A stretch of DNA of 17,036 bases from an uncultured Lentisphaeria bacterium (GCA_913042885.1 CAJWLW010000076.1:1-17036); one strand, 5' to 3'. Shown: positions 8,115 through 16,232, counted from the first letter of the stretch. Translations and numbers: made by a program. The notes: a model not told the origin generated them from the letters alone.

Positions 8115-10310
8115 TCAATGCATGCCTGCTTGCCACTGGTCCTCCGTGCCGAGAAAGAACATGCCGGTGTGATGCCGCGGCAGGTCGATGCTGAATTCCT
8201 TCACGTCCTGCCAGGAACGGCGGCGGTCAAACAGTTCGTGGACCGACTGTCGCCGGGGCAGTTTGAGCGTGCGCGGCCCGCCGTCATGGTTGGTGCTGAC
8301 CATCAGCAAGGAGGCGTTGGCGTAAAGGGCTTCATCGAGCTCGTTGTAGATGTGTACACCGGCCCACCGGGCCACTCGCCGGATCAGCCAGGCCGGCGGA
8401 TTCGGCGCCATCGACCAGACGCTCTGCCAGCCGTCCAGTTCCTTGGCCACCATTGTCGGCAGATGCTCGTTGCCCGCCCAGACGCCCAGCGTTGTCGCCT
8501 CGGGATCCTCGGCAAAGAAGAACGGGCACATCCACCAGCCACTGTCGCCATAGACATGTGTTCGGTCGAGCCCTCTGAGGATCGGGTGTTCGCACGGCCG
8601 TATTTCGGTATCGGACCAGTTGTGCCCGGGATACGGTTCGATGGTAATCCCCGTCGTTCTGCTGATGTTCCCGGCGTCGAGCGTGTCACCGACATATCCT
8701 GCCGCGTGAAACCACCACGCGGTCTTGCCGTCACATCGCACCACCCGATCAACCATTTGGCGTTGTTCATCGTTCATATGGAAAACGTTCAGGAACGCGT
8801 ACAACTTGTAATCCTTCGCCTCGGCCAGGTCGTTCAAGAGCACCATGTCACAGGGCGCCCCGCAGTGCCCGAACGAAAGTCGCGGACGCCCGATCAGCAG
8901 GGTGGCTATCTGCGTCGAGCCGTTCATGTACGCAATGCTTTCCGGATCGACCACCAGCGCAATCTCCGAGACACTCGAGCGATCCAGGTCCAAGGCGCGT
9001 TGGGCGATCGACACACTCTGACAAATCTCCTGGTGCATCGGCTCATCGTACCAGTTGCCCCCCATGTCGAACCACCACATCGCACAGCCCTGCTGCATCA
9101 CTGCGGAAAACTGGCGGCGCTGAATGCAGATCGTGTCATCGACCGTGTTCGTGCTGCCGAAACCGCGCGTCTTGCCCAGCGGGTGTGTCCGAATGTCGTT
9201 CTCGTCGAACCAGAGCTTGCCGTGCAGCGCTATCGAGCCCTCGGGCGCAATGAAACTGCCGTGCCCCGTCCCGGCTCCCCGGTGCATGTAATTCGACGGG
9301 CTGGTCAAGGCGTCGATGTACGGGCTTTTCAGCAGGCGCTCCAGCGCCAGGCAGCCGCTGTTGTGCAGGAGGTATTGTTGCCAACACTGCGTGCAGAAGT
9401 AACTGCCGCTGAACGCCAGGGTAATCCGCGGCTCGCTGAACCCTTCCTTGATCGCCCTGGCAATCGCCAGCATCGTATCGACAAGCTCATACGAATGACA
9501 GAGCAGATAATCGACGACGTTCTGGCTCTCGCCGGGGTCGCGAATCTGCGAGCCCCCCGGCTCCCTGACCCGCTCTTCCAGCGTCGGAATTGTTGCCGTA
9601 GCCAAAGTGACATCGCTTCTTTGCCACGCTTCCTGCAGCGCCTCGTCCGCACCGTAACGCTGCCGCAGAAAGTCCCGAAACGCCCTGATCATCGGCGGGC
9701 TGTAATCCGGGAAGTACCCATCGTGCGTGCCCCAGTCGACCCATTCTTCACTGGTGCCGCTGGCGAAATGGAATCCCAGAAAATGATCGGCCCAGGGCTT
9801 CTGCTGGATGTGCTCGATCAGCCGGGTCATGTTGTCGGATGCGAAGTTGCGCCACGCCCGGCTGGCCATGCTCGGGTTGAACCTGCCGTGATAGACGTCG
9901 ATGCCCGGACGGGGATGCTCCCGCGGCGCGCCGTAGCGGGTCACTTCGTCTTCGTTCTGTGCGCACCACCATTCCGGCGCCACGGTGTAAACTCGCGGCA
10001 GCAGCCAGGCGTTCGGGGCGGCTTTCAGCACGCCTTCAATTCGGGCGTCGAGATCCGAGTAATCGTACTTGCCAGGTGCAACCGCCACAGGCGCCGACCA
10101 CGACTCTGACAAGGAGCAATCGCTGGTCAGCGTAAAGCTCATCACCCGGACACCGAGCTCCTCGAATTTCGCAAAATTTTCCGGTTTTTCATTATACGTC
10201 ATGTATGTCAACCCGCTTTCCGGCGAGTTGTTCACGAAAAGCGTCGGCCGGCCATTGTGCTGCTTTACTTCCACCGAACGGACGGGGACAAACGACGACG
10301 ATCTCATCAT
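8115..10310 (-). CDS. GH42-like clan GH-A glycosidase, putative beta-galactosidase
   Basis: 731 residues with no signal peptide, so probably cytoplasmic. Residues about 35-430 form a barrel-like domain opening with LTYMTYNEKPENFAKFEELGVRV and a strand/helix pattern typical of clan GH-A. The candidate acid/base is E188 or E189 in GTSEEW, and the candidate nucleophile is E370 in LWFDEND. Aromatic sugar-site residues are dense (WWFDMGGNWYDE, about 412-423). Residues about 440-600 resemble the Rossmann/amidotransferase-like domain that follows the barrel in GH42 beta-galactosidases (SEIALVVDPESIAYM). The C-terminus is a small beta domain. GAGAG lies 7 bases before the first of two tandem ATGs. 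It is transcribed in the same direction as the GH51 gene 166 bases upstream and the GH123-like operon downstream. The family call is by resemblance; the substrate could be a galactoside or another sugar. Confidence 0.82.
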   Translation of the reverse strand: MMRSSSFVPVRSVEVKQHNGRPTLFVNNSPESGLTYMTYNEKPENFAKFEELGVRVMSFTLTSDCSLSESWSAPVAVAPGKYDYSDLDARIEGVLKAAPNAWLLPRVYTVAPEWWCAQNEDEVTRYGAPREHPRPGIDVYHGRFNPSMASRAWRNFASDNMTRLIEHIQQKPWADHFLGFHFASGTSEEWVDWGTHDGYFPDYSPPMIRAFRDFLRQRYGADEALQEAWQRSDVTLATATIPTLEERVREPGGSQIRDPGESQNVVDYLLCHSYELVDTMLAIARAIKEGFSEPRITLAFSGSYFCTQCWQQYLLHNSGCLALERLLKSPYIDALTSPSNYMHRGAGTGHGSFIAPEGSIALHGKLWFDENDIRTHPLGKTRGFGSTNTVDDTICIQRRQFSAVMQQGCAMWWFDMGGNWYDEPMHQEICQSVSIAQRALDLDRSSVSEIALVVDPESIAYMNGSTQIATLLIGRPRLSFGHCGAPCDMVLLNDLAEAKDYKLYAFLNVFHMNDEQRQMVDRVVRCDGKTAWWFHAAGYVGDTLDAGNISRTTGITIEPYPGHNWSDTEIRPCEHPILRGLDRTHVYGDSGWWMCPFFFAEDPEATTLGVWAGNEHLPTMVAKELDGWQSVWSMAPNPPAWLIRRVARWAGVHIYNELDEALYANASLLMVSTNHDGGPRTLKLPRRQSVHELFDRRRSWQDVKEFSIDLPRHHTGMFFLGTEDQWQAGMH

Positions 10311-10439
10311 TCAGTTTCTCTCAATTTTCGGTCTTTGCAGAAACACTGCAGCCTTTCCCTGCAGGCAACCCACACAGCCGCAGTCTTTCGGTCCGGGCCA
10401 GGCCGCGCGATAACAGGTGAAGCTGCGTGTCCAGGAACC

Positions 10440-10474
10440 CGATGCAGGAATACCCGGGGCCTTGTCAAGCATCG
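10440..10474 (-). terminator. Hairpin just after the GH51 stop codon
   Basis: Arms CGATGC and GCATCG (6 bp) enclose a 23-base loop and begin 2 bases past the GH51 stop. There is no T tract, so it is more likely a 3' stabilising or pausing hairpin, or chance, than an intrinsic terminator. The remaining gap to 10311 shows a CTGCAG...CTGCAG pairing and nothing else clear. Confidence 0.2.
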
Positions 10475-10476
10475 TT

Positions 10477-11964
10477 TCAGCCCAGATTAAGCGTCATTGC
10501 AACAAAGGACAAGGCCGGAATCTTGCAGTGTGCTTGGCCGTCCTTCATATCGATAGCTTCAAATGGTTTCGCGGCGATGGTCTCGCCGTCTTCCGGTGAA
10601 TTAACCGCTTTAGCATCTGGCCCGGTGAGGATCTCCGCGCTTTCGCAGGAGACAACAGTTTTGTCGGCGATAGTTACGCACACTTCTGCATTTTCATCCA
10701 TGGCCCGATTGGTGAGGAACACGTGCAGCCTGTTTCCATCGAGTATGGCACTGGCATCGATATAGTGAACGCAGCCATTGGTGGCGCCCTCGTAGCTTGG
10801 GCCATCCACAGTGAGCCGAAGTGCAGCGCCGTTTCGTCGCTTCGAGAACATCTCGAACGGATAAAAGATGCTCTGGATCAACATGTCGTCGCCGCGGGTG
10901 TGAATCGGCGCCAGCACATTAACGATCTGGGCAATGTTTGCGATTTTGACGACGTCCGCATGGCGCACGAAACTATGCAGGAACCCGGCCACGACCAGCG
11001 CGTCCTCAAGATTGTACACCTCCTCGAGGAGATGCGGCGCAACCTTGCCCTGGCCGTCTGTCTCGTGGTTCTTGTACCACACGTTCCATTCATCGAAACA
11101 TAGGTATGCACGTTTCGCGCTTCGGTGCCTGGCCTGGGCACATCGGCAGGCTGCATCCATTTCCTCGATCTGGGCATCAATGGCCGAGGTGACCGCAAGA
11201 TAGTCCGGGGTGTCATCATTCAGATTATCGACAAAGCGATGCAAGCTGATGTAGTCGGCCAGATCGCCAAGCTGCGCCAGTACTTCCTGGTCCCAATCCA
11301 TATAGGTCTTCAAGTTGATCCCGCACGAACCGCCGGCGACCAGCTCAATAGACGCGTCGACTTTCTTCATCATCTCGCCGGTCTGCCGGGCGCGAATGGC
11401 ATACTGGTCGGCCGGGACATGACCGATCTGCCAGGGGCCGTCCATCTCGTTGCCCAGGCACCAGAGTTTGACGGCATGTGGCTGCCGGCTGCCGTTTGAA
11501 TCGCGCATGTCCGCGTAGCGTGTGCCCGTGGGGCAATTGCAGTACTCGACCCAATTGCGGGCCTCTTCCGGCGTGCCGGTTCCAAGGTTGACAGTCAGCA
11601 TGGGCATCCAGCCCATCTTCCGGCACAAGTGGATGTATTCATCCGTTCCGAATTGATTCGTCTCGACGCTCCGCCACGCCAGTTCCCGCACTGTCGGGCG
11701 TTTCTCGCGAGCACCAATGCCGTCTTGCCAGTGGTAACCGGAGACAAAGTTGCCGCCGGGATATCGCATCGAAGTCATATCCAGTCGCCGCAGGGCATCC
11801 AGGACATCCGACCGACATCCATCAGCATCGGCGTGCGGGCTCTCAGGGTCATATACGCCTTGGTAAATAGCCCGGCCCATGTGTTCGAGAAAGCCCCCGA
11901 AAATCCGGGGATCAACCGATGCAATCTGGAATTTGCTGTGTAAAACGATTTCCGTTCGTTTCAT
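10477..11964 (-). CDS. GH51 alpha-L-arabinofuranosidase, intracellular
   Basis: 495 residues from the chosen start, close to the roughly 500 of characterised enzymes. It removes terminal alpha-L-arabinofuranosyl units from arabinan, arabinoxylan or arabinogalactan fragments by a retaining mechanism. Family marks are IFGGFLEHMGRAIYQGVYDP near the N-terminus, MRYPGGNFVSGYHWQDGIG, the acid/base E173 in LGNEMDGPW and the nucleophile E292 in CFDEWNVWY. These match E175 and E294 of the Geobacillus enzyme as I recall it. A C-terminal beta domain ends SFVAMTLNLG. There is no signal peptide, so it acts in the cytoplasm on imported oligosaccharides. A further in-frame ATG lies at 11994, but only the ATG at 11964 has an upstream GAGAAAG and the usual family N-terminus (MKRTEIVLHSKF). 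A LacI-type operator lies about 170 bases upstream. Confidence 0.95.
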   Translation of the reverse strand: MKRTEIVLHSKFQIASVDPRIFGGFLEHMGRAIYQGVYDPESPHADADGCRSDVLDALRRLDMTSMRYPGGNFVSGYHWQDGIGAREKRPTVRELAWRSVETNQFGTDEYIHLCRKMGWMPMLTVNLGTGTPEEARNWVEYCNCPTGTRYADMRDSNGSRQPHAVKLWCLGNEMDGPWQIGHVPADQYAIRARQTGEMMKKVDASIELVAGGSCGINLKTYMDWDQEVLAQLGDLADYISLHRFVDNLNDDTPDYLAVTSAIDAQIEEMDAACRCAQARHRSAKRAYLCFDEWNVWYKNHETDGQGKVAPHLLEEVYNLEDALVVAGFLHSFVRHADVVKIANIAQIVNVLAPIHTRGDDMLIQSIFYPFEMFSKRRNGAALRLTVDGPSYEGATNGCVHYIDASAILDGNRLHVFLTNRAMDENAEVCVTIADKTVVSCESAEILTGPDAKAVNSPEDGETIAAKPFEAIDMKDGQAHCKIPALSFVAMTLNLG

Positions 11965-12134
11965 ATCTTTCTCATTGCTCAACGCCGAATTCATCGACGT
12001 TACACGGCAGCAGACTGTACAATTGCAGCGTTGTGGACGTAATGACCGAGGTGACCGTGTCGAGGCTCCCGTTTATTGACCCCGCAGGTACGTTGAGAAC
12101 GCCAATCAAGCAAAGACCTCGATAGTTTGCGTCA

Positions 12135-12148
12135 TGTGAGCGCTCACA
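12135..12148. promoter_or_regulatory. LacI/GalR-family operator, perfect palindrome
   Basis: TGTGAGCGCTCACA reads the same on both strands and has the central CG typical of LacI-family sites. It is identical to the core of the symmetric ideal lac operator. It sits between divergent carbohydrate genes. On the minus strand, TTGCTG at its upstream edge could act as a -35 with the operator in the spacer, which would give repression of the GH51 gene; the -10 is not clear. No LacI-type gene is in the window. Confidence 0.7.
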
Positions 12149-12157
12149 GCAAGGAGT

Positions 12158-12185
12158 TTGTGAATCATCCAAGCCAAGATAGCAT
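12158..12185 (+). promoter_or_regulatory. Weak sigma-70-like promoter candidate for the plus-strand genes
   Basis: TTGTGA, 16 bases, then TAGCAT: four matches of six in each box. It begins 10 bases after the LacI-type operator and points toward the isomerase gene, leaving a leader of about 250 bases that contains the hairpin and the phosphoesterase remnant. Low information content; chance is possible. Confidence 0.25.
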
Positions 12186-12263
12186 AACCCGGACAAAGTA
12201 AAACGCTGCAGAATGACGGGGCGGAAACAGCATCCCACCAGTGAATTCGTGGAATCACGGTGA

Positions 12264-12288
12264 GCAGGTCGAATTTATGGTCGCCTGC
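12264..12288 (+). other. Bulged hairpin in the leader region
   Basis: GCAGG-T-CGA and TCGCCTGC form an 8-bp stem with a single bulged T and an 8-base loop (ATTTATGG). No T tract follows, so it is not an intrinsic terminator. It may be an RNA structure or a protein site. Confidence 0.3.
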
Positions 12289-12341
12289 GATCATAGTACA
12301 CGCCCGCCGACCAGACCACACATCTACTACCGGGTTTCAAC

Positions 12342-12428
12342 ATGCCACCATTCAGTTTCGCCTACATCACCGATCCACAGATCGGCATGAACAGTAGCTG
12401 CCGGCGCGGCGCGGTCGGATCCCTGTAA
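12342..12428 (+). pseudogene. Remnant of a calcineurin-like metallophosphoesterase N-terminus
   Basis: A 28-codon frame begins MPPFSFAYITDPQIGMN and stops at TAA 12426-12428. The F-x-F-x-x-x-T-D-P-Q-x-G pattern is the first metal-binding motif of calcineurin-like phosphoesterases, notably the CPPED1-like group, whose proteins are roughly 250-350 residues long. No later motif follows. The tail CRRGAVGSL could be the distal end of the old gene joined by an internal deletion. There is no Shine-Dalgarno sequence before its ATG. Its stop lies within the ribosome-binding site of the isomerase gene. Alternatives are a leader peptide or coincidence. Confidence 0.45.
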
Positions 12429-12442
12429 AGGAACACATCGAT

Positions 12443-13258
12443 ATGCAATTCGCGATCAATCCGATCACTAACGTTAATTACGATTTCGAGAGCAGTGTCA
12501 ACGCCTATCATCAAGCCGGCATTTCGGCAATGGAGATCTGGATTGACCGGCTCGACGCGTTTCTCGACGGACGTGAGCTCGACGTTGCGGCAGATTTCCT
12601 GGCCGAGAAAAACATGACGCTGGCCTCGTCCATCTGCGCCGTGCAAATCATGCTCCGCGACATCACCGCAGCCGGCGATGATTTCGTCGAGTTCAAACGC
12701 CGGCTGGCAATCACCCGCGACTTGAACTGCCCTACCCTGCTGTTCATCCCGGAGAATCCGGATGAGCCGGACCGCAACGTCTACGGCACCTGCGAAAAGA
12801 ACCTCAAGAAAGCAGTCGAAGTCGCTGCCGACTACGGGGTCAAGCTGGCGTTGGAATTTCTGCAGGGCAACAAACTATGCGGCACGCTCAACACCGCCAA
12901 GCGCATTGTGCGCGATGTCGACCATCCGAATCTCGGGCTGTTGATCGACCTGTCACATCAGTGGATGGATCGCAGTGACCTGAGCGACATTGCCGACCTG
13001 ACCGCCGACGAACTGCTGATCGTCCACGTCGACGACATGCTCGAAGGACCGCCGGAGACCCTGATCGATCACGATCGCACCTTCCCCGGTGAGGGCCGTG
13101 GCATCGATCATTCGATCATCCCGGCCATTCAGGCGACCGGCTACGACGGCTACTGGTCGCTCGAGATCTTCAACCATGACATCTGGAAGCAACCGCTGGA
13201 CGAAATCGTATCGGCATCGCTCCGCAGCTTCAAATACATGCAGCAACGATACGGGTGA
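12443..13258 (+). CDS. Sugar phosphate isomerase/epimerase-type TIM barrel protein
   Basis: 271 residues, the usual length for the xylose-isomerase-like AP_endonuc_2 superfamily, which includes hydroxypyruvate isomerases, inosose dehydratases and ketose 3-epimerases. Probable divalent-metal ligands are E138 (KLALEFL), D169 and H172 (LLIDLSHQW), H195 (IVHVDD) and E241 (YWSLEIF). The loop FPGEGRGIDHSIIPAI is typical of this family. There is no signal peptide, so it is cytoplasmic. AAAGGA sits 10 bases before the ATG and supports the start. It probably rearranges a sugar or polyol released by the nearby hydrolases, but members have too many substrates to name one. It is followed after 79 bases by the SGNH hydrolase in the same direction. 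Confidence 0.9.
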   Translation: MQFAINPITNVNYDFESSVNAYHQAGISAMEIWIDRLDAFLDGRELDVAADFLAEKNMTLASSICAVQIMLRDITAAGDDFVEFKRRLAITRDLNCPTLLFIPENPDEPDRNVYGTCEKNLKKAVEVAADYGVKLALEFLQGNKLCGTLNTAKRIVRDVDHPNLGLLIDLSHQWMDRSDLSDIADLTADELLIVHVDDMLEGPPETLIDHDRTFPGEGRGIDHSIIPAIQATGYDGYWSLEIFNHDIWKQPLDEIVSASLRSFKYMQQRYG

Positions 13259-13337
13259 ATCGTGCAACAGCGGGACGCCGGCAGCCAATGCGGCGAGTAC
13301 AGCATGCCGTGTTGTTCGCTACTGCCTGGACGAGCTT

Positions 13338-13943
13338 ATGCCCGTGCAAAACGAGAGTAAAATGCACAATCGACCACGCGTATTGCTGCTCGGTGATTCA
13401 ATCTGCGGCAGCTACCAACCGCTGGTGGCAAAGCTGATGGCCGATCGCGCCGATGTTGTCGGCCCCGACGAAAACGGCCGGTTTGCCGCGTACACCCACT
13501 CCCGGCTCGCGGGATGGCTGGCCGAGCTGGGACAACCGGATATCGTCCACTGGAACAACGGGCTCTGGGATTGCGGGCACTGGTGGGAACGTGAGCCGAA
13601 ACAAATTCCGCTTGATGAGTATGTCTCGACGCTCCGCCAGATACTGGACGACTTGCGGGCCCTGACACGATCAATCATCTGGGCAACAATCACCCCGATC
13701 CATGAGGACCGGATTGCCGATCAGTACGGATTCAACTGGACAAATGAAGAAATCGACACCTACAATGCAGCGGCCCTGGCAGTAATGACCGCGGAAGGCG
13801 TTGCCGTGAACGATCTGCACACTGTGGTGAAAGCCGATGTCAGGGAGAATCTGGGGGAAGACCTGCTGCACCTGTCGGAACGCGGGCAGCAACGATGTGC
13901 CGCAGCAGTCGTTGCCGCGATCGATCGGATGATGGAAGGGTAA
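13338..13943 (+). CDS. SGNH/GDSL-family hydrolase, probable carbohydrate esterase
   Basis: 201 residues from ATG 13338. Block I is LLLGDSICGSY with nucleophile S21. The oxyanion-hole region is VHWNNGLWDCG (N73/N74 in place of the classical GxND). Block V is EDLLHLS with D175 and H178 of the triad. Such enzymes commonly remove acetyl or other acyl groups from sugars. No signal peptide is visible, so it would act on imported material. A second ATG at 13362, preceded by GAGAG at short spacing, gives MHNRPRVLLLGDS and is an equally good start. The frame is open further upstream, to an ATG at 13089, but that part overlaps the isomerase gene and has a shadow-like Arg/Ser/Thr-rich composition. It is probably co-transcribed with the isomerase. 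Confidence 0.88.
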   Translation: MPVQNESKMHNRPRVLLLGDSICGSYQPLVAKLMADRADVVGPDENGRFAAYTHSRLAGWLAELGQPDIVHWNNGLWDCGHWWEREPKQIPLDEYVSTLRQILDDLRALTRSIIWATITPIHEDRIADQYGFNWTNEEIDTYNAAALAVMTAEGVAVNDLHTVVKADVRENLGEDLLHLSERGQQRCAAAVVAAIDRMMEG

Positions 13944-14027
13944 TGGTCTAATGGTATACTCCAACACTTGCCGCCAGGGGCGGATCCGCCTCCACCGCTC
14001 CAACACTCACCACTCGAAGATTACCGG

Positions 14028-16223
14028 ATGACCAGACGACATACAATCCTCATCATCGTCGCTGCAGCGCTGCTCCGCTGTACGGCTGTTGATAGTGCGC
14101 CGCGTTTCGTCTACCTCACATGGCAAGGTGATACCAGCACGACCGTCACCGTCTACTATCACACCGACGCGGCAGCCGATGACAGCACCGTGCGCTACGA
14201 TGAACAACCCCGTGGCGGGCGTATCGATGATTACGCCTTAACTGCACACGGCGGTCGGCACCAGATCGAGGGCCTCGCCGACAGTCGGACAATTCACGTC
14301 GTCGAGCTCAGCGGGCTCAAGCCGGCGACACCCTATTATTTCGTTGCCGGTGATCTCGAAAACGGTTTCAGCGACGAGCACAGTTTCCGCACGATTCCGA
14401 ACGACGGCCAGCCCATCCGTTTCGTTGTCGGCGGCGATATGGGGATCCTGCCGGACGTCGGCGAGCTGATGGCCCGGGCAGGTGCGACCGACCCGATGTT
14501 CGCCATTGTCGGCGGTGACATCACCTATTCCAACGGCAATATCGTCAACGTCGGGAGGTGGGACCAATGGCTCGAATTCTGGCAGCGCCACATGCGAACG
14601 CCCGATGGGCACGATATCCCGATCGTCGCAGCGATAGGCAATCATGAAGTGCACGGCGGATTCGAGCAGCCGCGCGAGCATGCGCCCTTCTACACCGGTT
14701 ACCTGGCGCAAAACCGTGATCGAACGTATTTCACTATGCAGTTCGGCCCGAACCTGACGTTGTTTGTCCTCGACAGCGGTCATGTCGCACGGCACGATGG
14801 CGCCCAGGCCGAGTGGCTCGAGACCGAGCTGCAGCGATGTCGACAAGTGCCCAACCGGGTCGCCGCCTACCATGTGCCACTCTATCCAACCGCCCGGTCG
14901 TTTCATTACGAATTCTCCGTTCGCGGTCGGACCCATTGGGCACCGCTGTTCGATCGGTATGGGCTGACCGCGGCCTTCGAGCATCATGACCACGCCTTCA
15001 AGCGGACGTGGCCGATCCGCAACGGTCAGCGCGACCCGTCCGGCACCGTCTATCTCGGTGACGGCTGTTTCGGCATGCCGCACAGGCCGCTCACCGAAGG
15101 ATCACAATGGTACCAGGCCAAAGCCGCTTCGCTGCAACATTTCTGGAGCGTCGAAGTCGCCGGCGATCAGATCCATTGCCGGGCGATCTCAAAGACCGGT
15201 GACGTGTTCGACGTCTATCCGCCGGATGCCCCAGGTGCCGCCGAGGCGGAGCAAATGTGGGCGGTGCTGGCATGGCCCGAATCAATCGATGAAGCCATCC
15301 CGGAACAGGTGGCCAACCGCCGCCTCGACAGCACGATCACCTGGACGCTGTTGAATCCGCTGGCAACTGACCTGGAGGTTGCGTTCGAGATATCACCGGC
15401 GACTGGCATCCGCTTCGAACCGGACCGGCAGAAGCTGACACTCGCACCGGGTACGGAAGTGGTTGTAAACGTTGCGGTGACCAGCGACGAAGCCCGCAAT
15501 CGCCTCAATGTTCATACTCTCTGGCGCGTCGATGCCGGCCGCGGCGCCTATGAGACCGTGCACACATCGGTCATGTTCTTCCGCCGTGAGGCTGTGGTCG
15601 AAACGGTTCGAGGTCTCGCGGCCCCGCCAATGGACGGCTCCGTGCCGGCGCTCGCCGCAACGCCACCGAACCTGACCGGCTTTGCGCAGCGTGCCGATGG
15701 ACAGCCGGCAGCGCAGGGCACGGATGTCTGGGTCACGGCAATACCGGCCGGTCTCCATGTGTACGCGATCTGTCACGATGCAGACATGGCGAATCGGGTG
15801 TCGCCGACCACGCCGGAGAATTCGTTCACTTTCCACACGCCTGAACTGGAAGCGGGCAATCCGTTCTGGAACGACGACAACGTCGAGCTCTTCCTGATCC
15901 CCCAGACCGAACCCCTCGGCGCGTTGCAGTACGCAGTCACACTGGGCGGCGCCACCTATGTGGACAGAAAATCGGCAGCAGGCGAGCACCTGCGCGGCAG
16001 CGGCATGCGTGCCAACTCCTCTCGATTTGAAGATCGCTGGACCGCAGAATTCCTGATTCCCTGGTCCGACCTCGGACAGCAGGGACCACCGCCGCCCGGG
16101 ACGGTCTGGCGCCTGGATATTGCCCGGACGCATACCCTGAACCAATCTGACATCTCGCGCTGGGCCAATCCGACAGCTTCCAACCACGCCGCCGAGCATT
16201 TCGGGTATATCAAATTCGAGTGA
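14028..16223 (+). CDS. Secreted purple-acid-phosphatase-like metallophosphoesterase with C-terminal CBM9-like domain
   Basis: 731 residues from ATG 14028. MTRRHTILIIVAAALL is a Sec signal, probably cut after VDSA. Residues about 25-122 are a fibronectin-like purple acid phosphatase N-terminal domain. Residues about 130-390 hold the two-metal site: D137 (GGDMG), D164 and Y167 (GDITY, the GDxxY motif whose Tyr binds Fe(III) in purple acid phosphatases), N205-H206 (GNHE), H282 (AAYH) and H320/H322 (EHHDH in place of GHxH). After a beta linker (about 430-520), residues about 530-731 resemble CBM9: FWNDDNVELFL and WTAEFLIPWSDLG. It would hydrolyse phosphate monoesters or diesters outside the cytoplasm while bound to sugar or glycan. 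An ATG 60 bases upstream adds a Pro-rich stretch before the signal peptide and is unlikely to be used. It starts 84 bases after the SGNH gene. Confidence 0.93.
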   Translation: MTRRHTILIIVAAALLRCTAVDSAPRFVYLTWQGDTSTTVTVYYHTDAAADDSTVRYDEQPRGGRIDDYALTAHGGRHQIEGLADSRTIHVVELSGLKPATPYYFVAGDLENGFSDEHSFRTIPNDGQPIRFVVGGDMGILPDVGELMARAGATDPMFAIVGGDITYSNGNIVNVGRWDQWLEFWQRHMRTPDGHDIPIVAAIGNHEVHGGFEQPREHAPFYTGYLAQNRDRTYFTMQFGPNLTLFVLDSGHVARHDGAQAEWLETELQRCRQVPNRVAAYHVPLYPTARSFHYEFSVRGRTHWAPLFDRYGLTAAFEHHDHAFKRTWPIRNGQRDPSGTVYLGDGCFGMPHRPLTEGSQWYQAKAASLQHFWSVEVAGDQIHCRAISKTGDVFDVYPPDAPGAAEAEQMWAVLAWPESIDEAIPEQVANRRLDSTITWTLLNPLATDLEVAFEISPATGIRFEPDRQKLTLAPGTEVVVNVAVTSDEARNRLNVHTLWRVDAGRGAYETVHTSVMFFRREAVVETVRGLAAPPMDGSVPALAATPPNLTGFAQRADGQPAAQGTDVWVTAIPAGLHVYAICHDADMANRVSPTTPENSFTFHTPELEAGNPFWNDDNVELFLIPQTEPLGALQYAVTLGGATYVDRKSAAGEHLRGSGMRANSSRFEDRWTAEFLIPWSDLGQQGPPPPGTVWRLDIARTHTLNQSDISRWANPTASNHAAEHFGYIKFE

Positions 16224-16232
16224 TTGGGCGAT

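Larger units (their letters stand above)
11965..12442. other. Divergent intergenic region between GH51 and the isomerase gene
   Basis: 478 bases without an intact gene. It holds the perfect palindrome at 12135-12148, a weak plus-strand promoter candidate at 12158-12185, a bulged hairpin at 12264-12288, and a 28-codon phosphoesterase-like remnant at 12342-12428. Short open frames on the minus strand (ending at 11972 and 12106) have no ribosome-binding site or protein-like composition. I see no repeats or tRNA. Confidence 0.7.

Noticed and set aside
8025..10109. Plus-strand open frame of 694 codons
   Set aside because: It mirrors the GH42-like gene almost completely. The sense strand has recognisable domains and a ribosome-binding site; this frame has neither.
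11972..12321. Two small minus-strand open frames (88 and 71 codons) in the divergent region
   Set aside because: They overlap each other and the operator, lack ribosome-binding sites, and their products look like random translation rich in Cys, Ser and Thr.
13089..13337. Upstream extension of the SGNH hydrolase frame
   Set aside because: Its first part runs inside the isomerase gene in another frame and is Arg/Ser/Thr-rich; recognisable protein begins at 13338 or 13362.
13979..13990. Perfect palindrome GGCGGATCCGCC before the phosphatase gene
   Set aside because: As RNA it gives only a four-base stem, and GC-rich 12-base palindromes are common in such DNA. No T tract or promoter geometry supports a role.
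14028..14105. Possible lipoprotein signal (LLRC) in the phosphatase leader
   Set aside because: Arg immediately before the Cys does not fit a lipobox; a normal signal peptide cut after VDSA is a better reading.
14238..16199. Long minus-strand open frames opposite the phosphatase gene
   Set aside because: The plus strand carries all the metallophosphoesterase and CBM9-like motifs; the opposite frames are mirrors.
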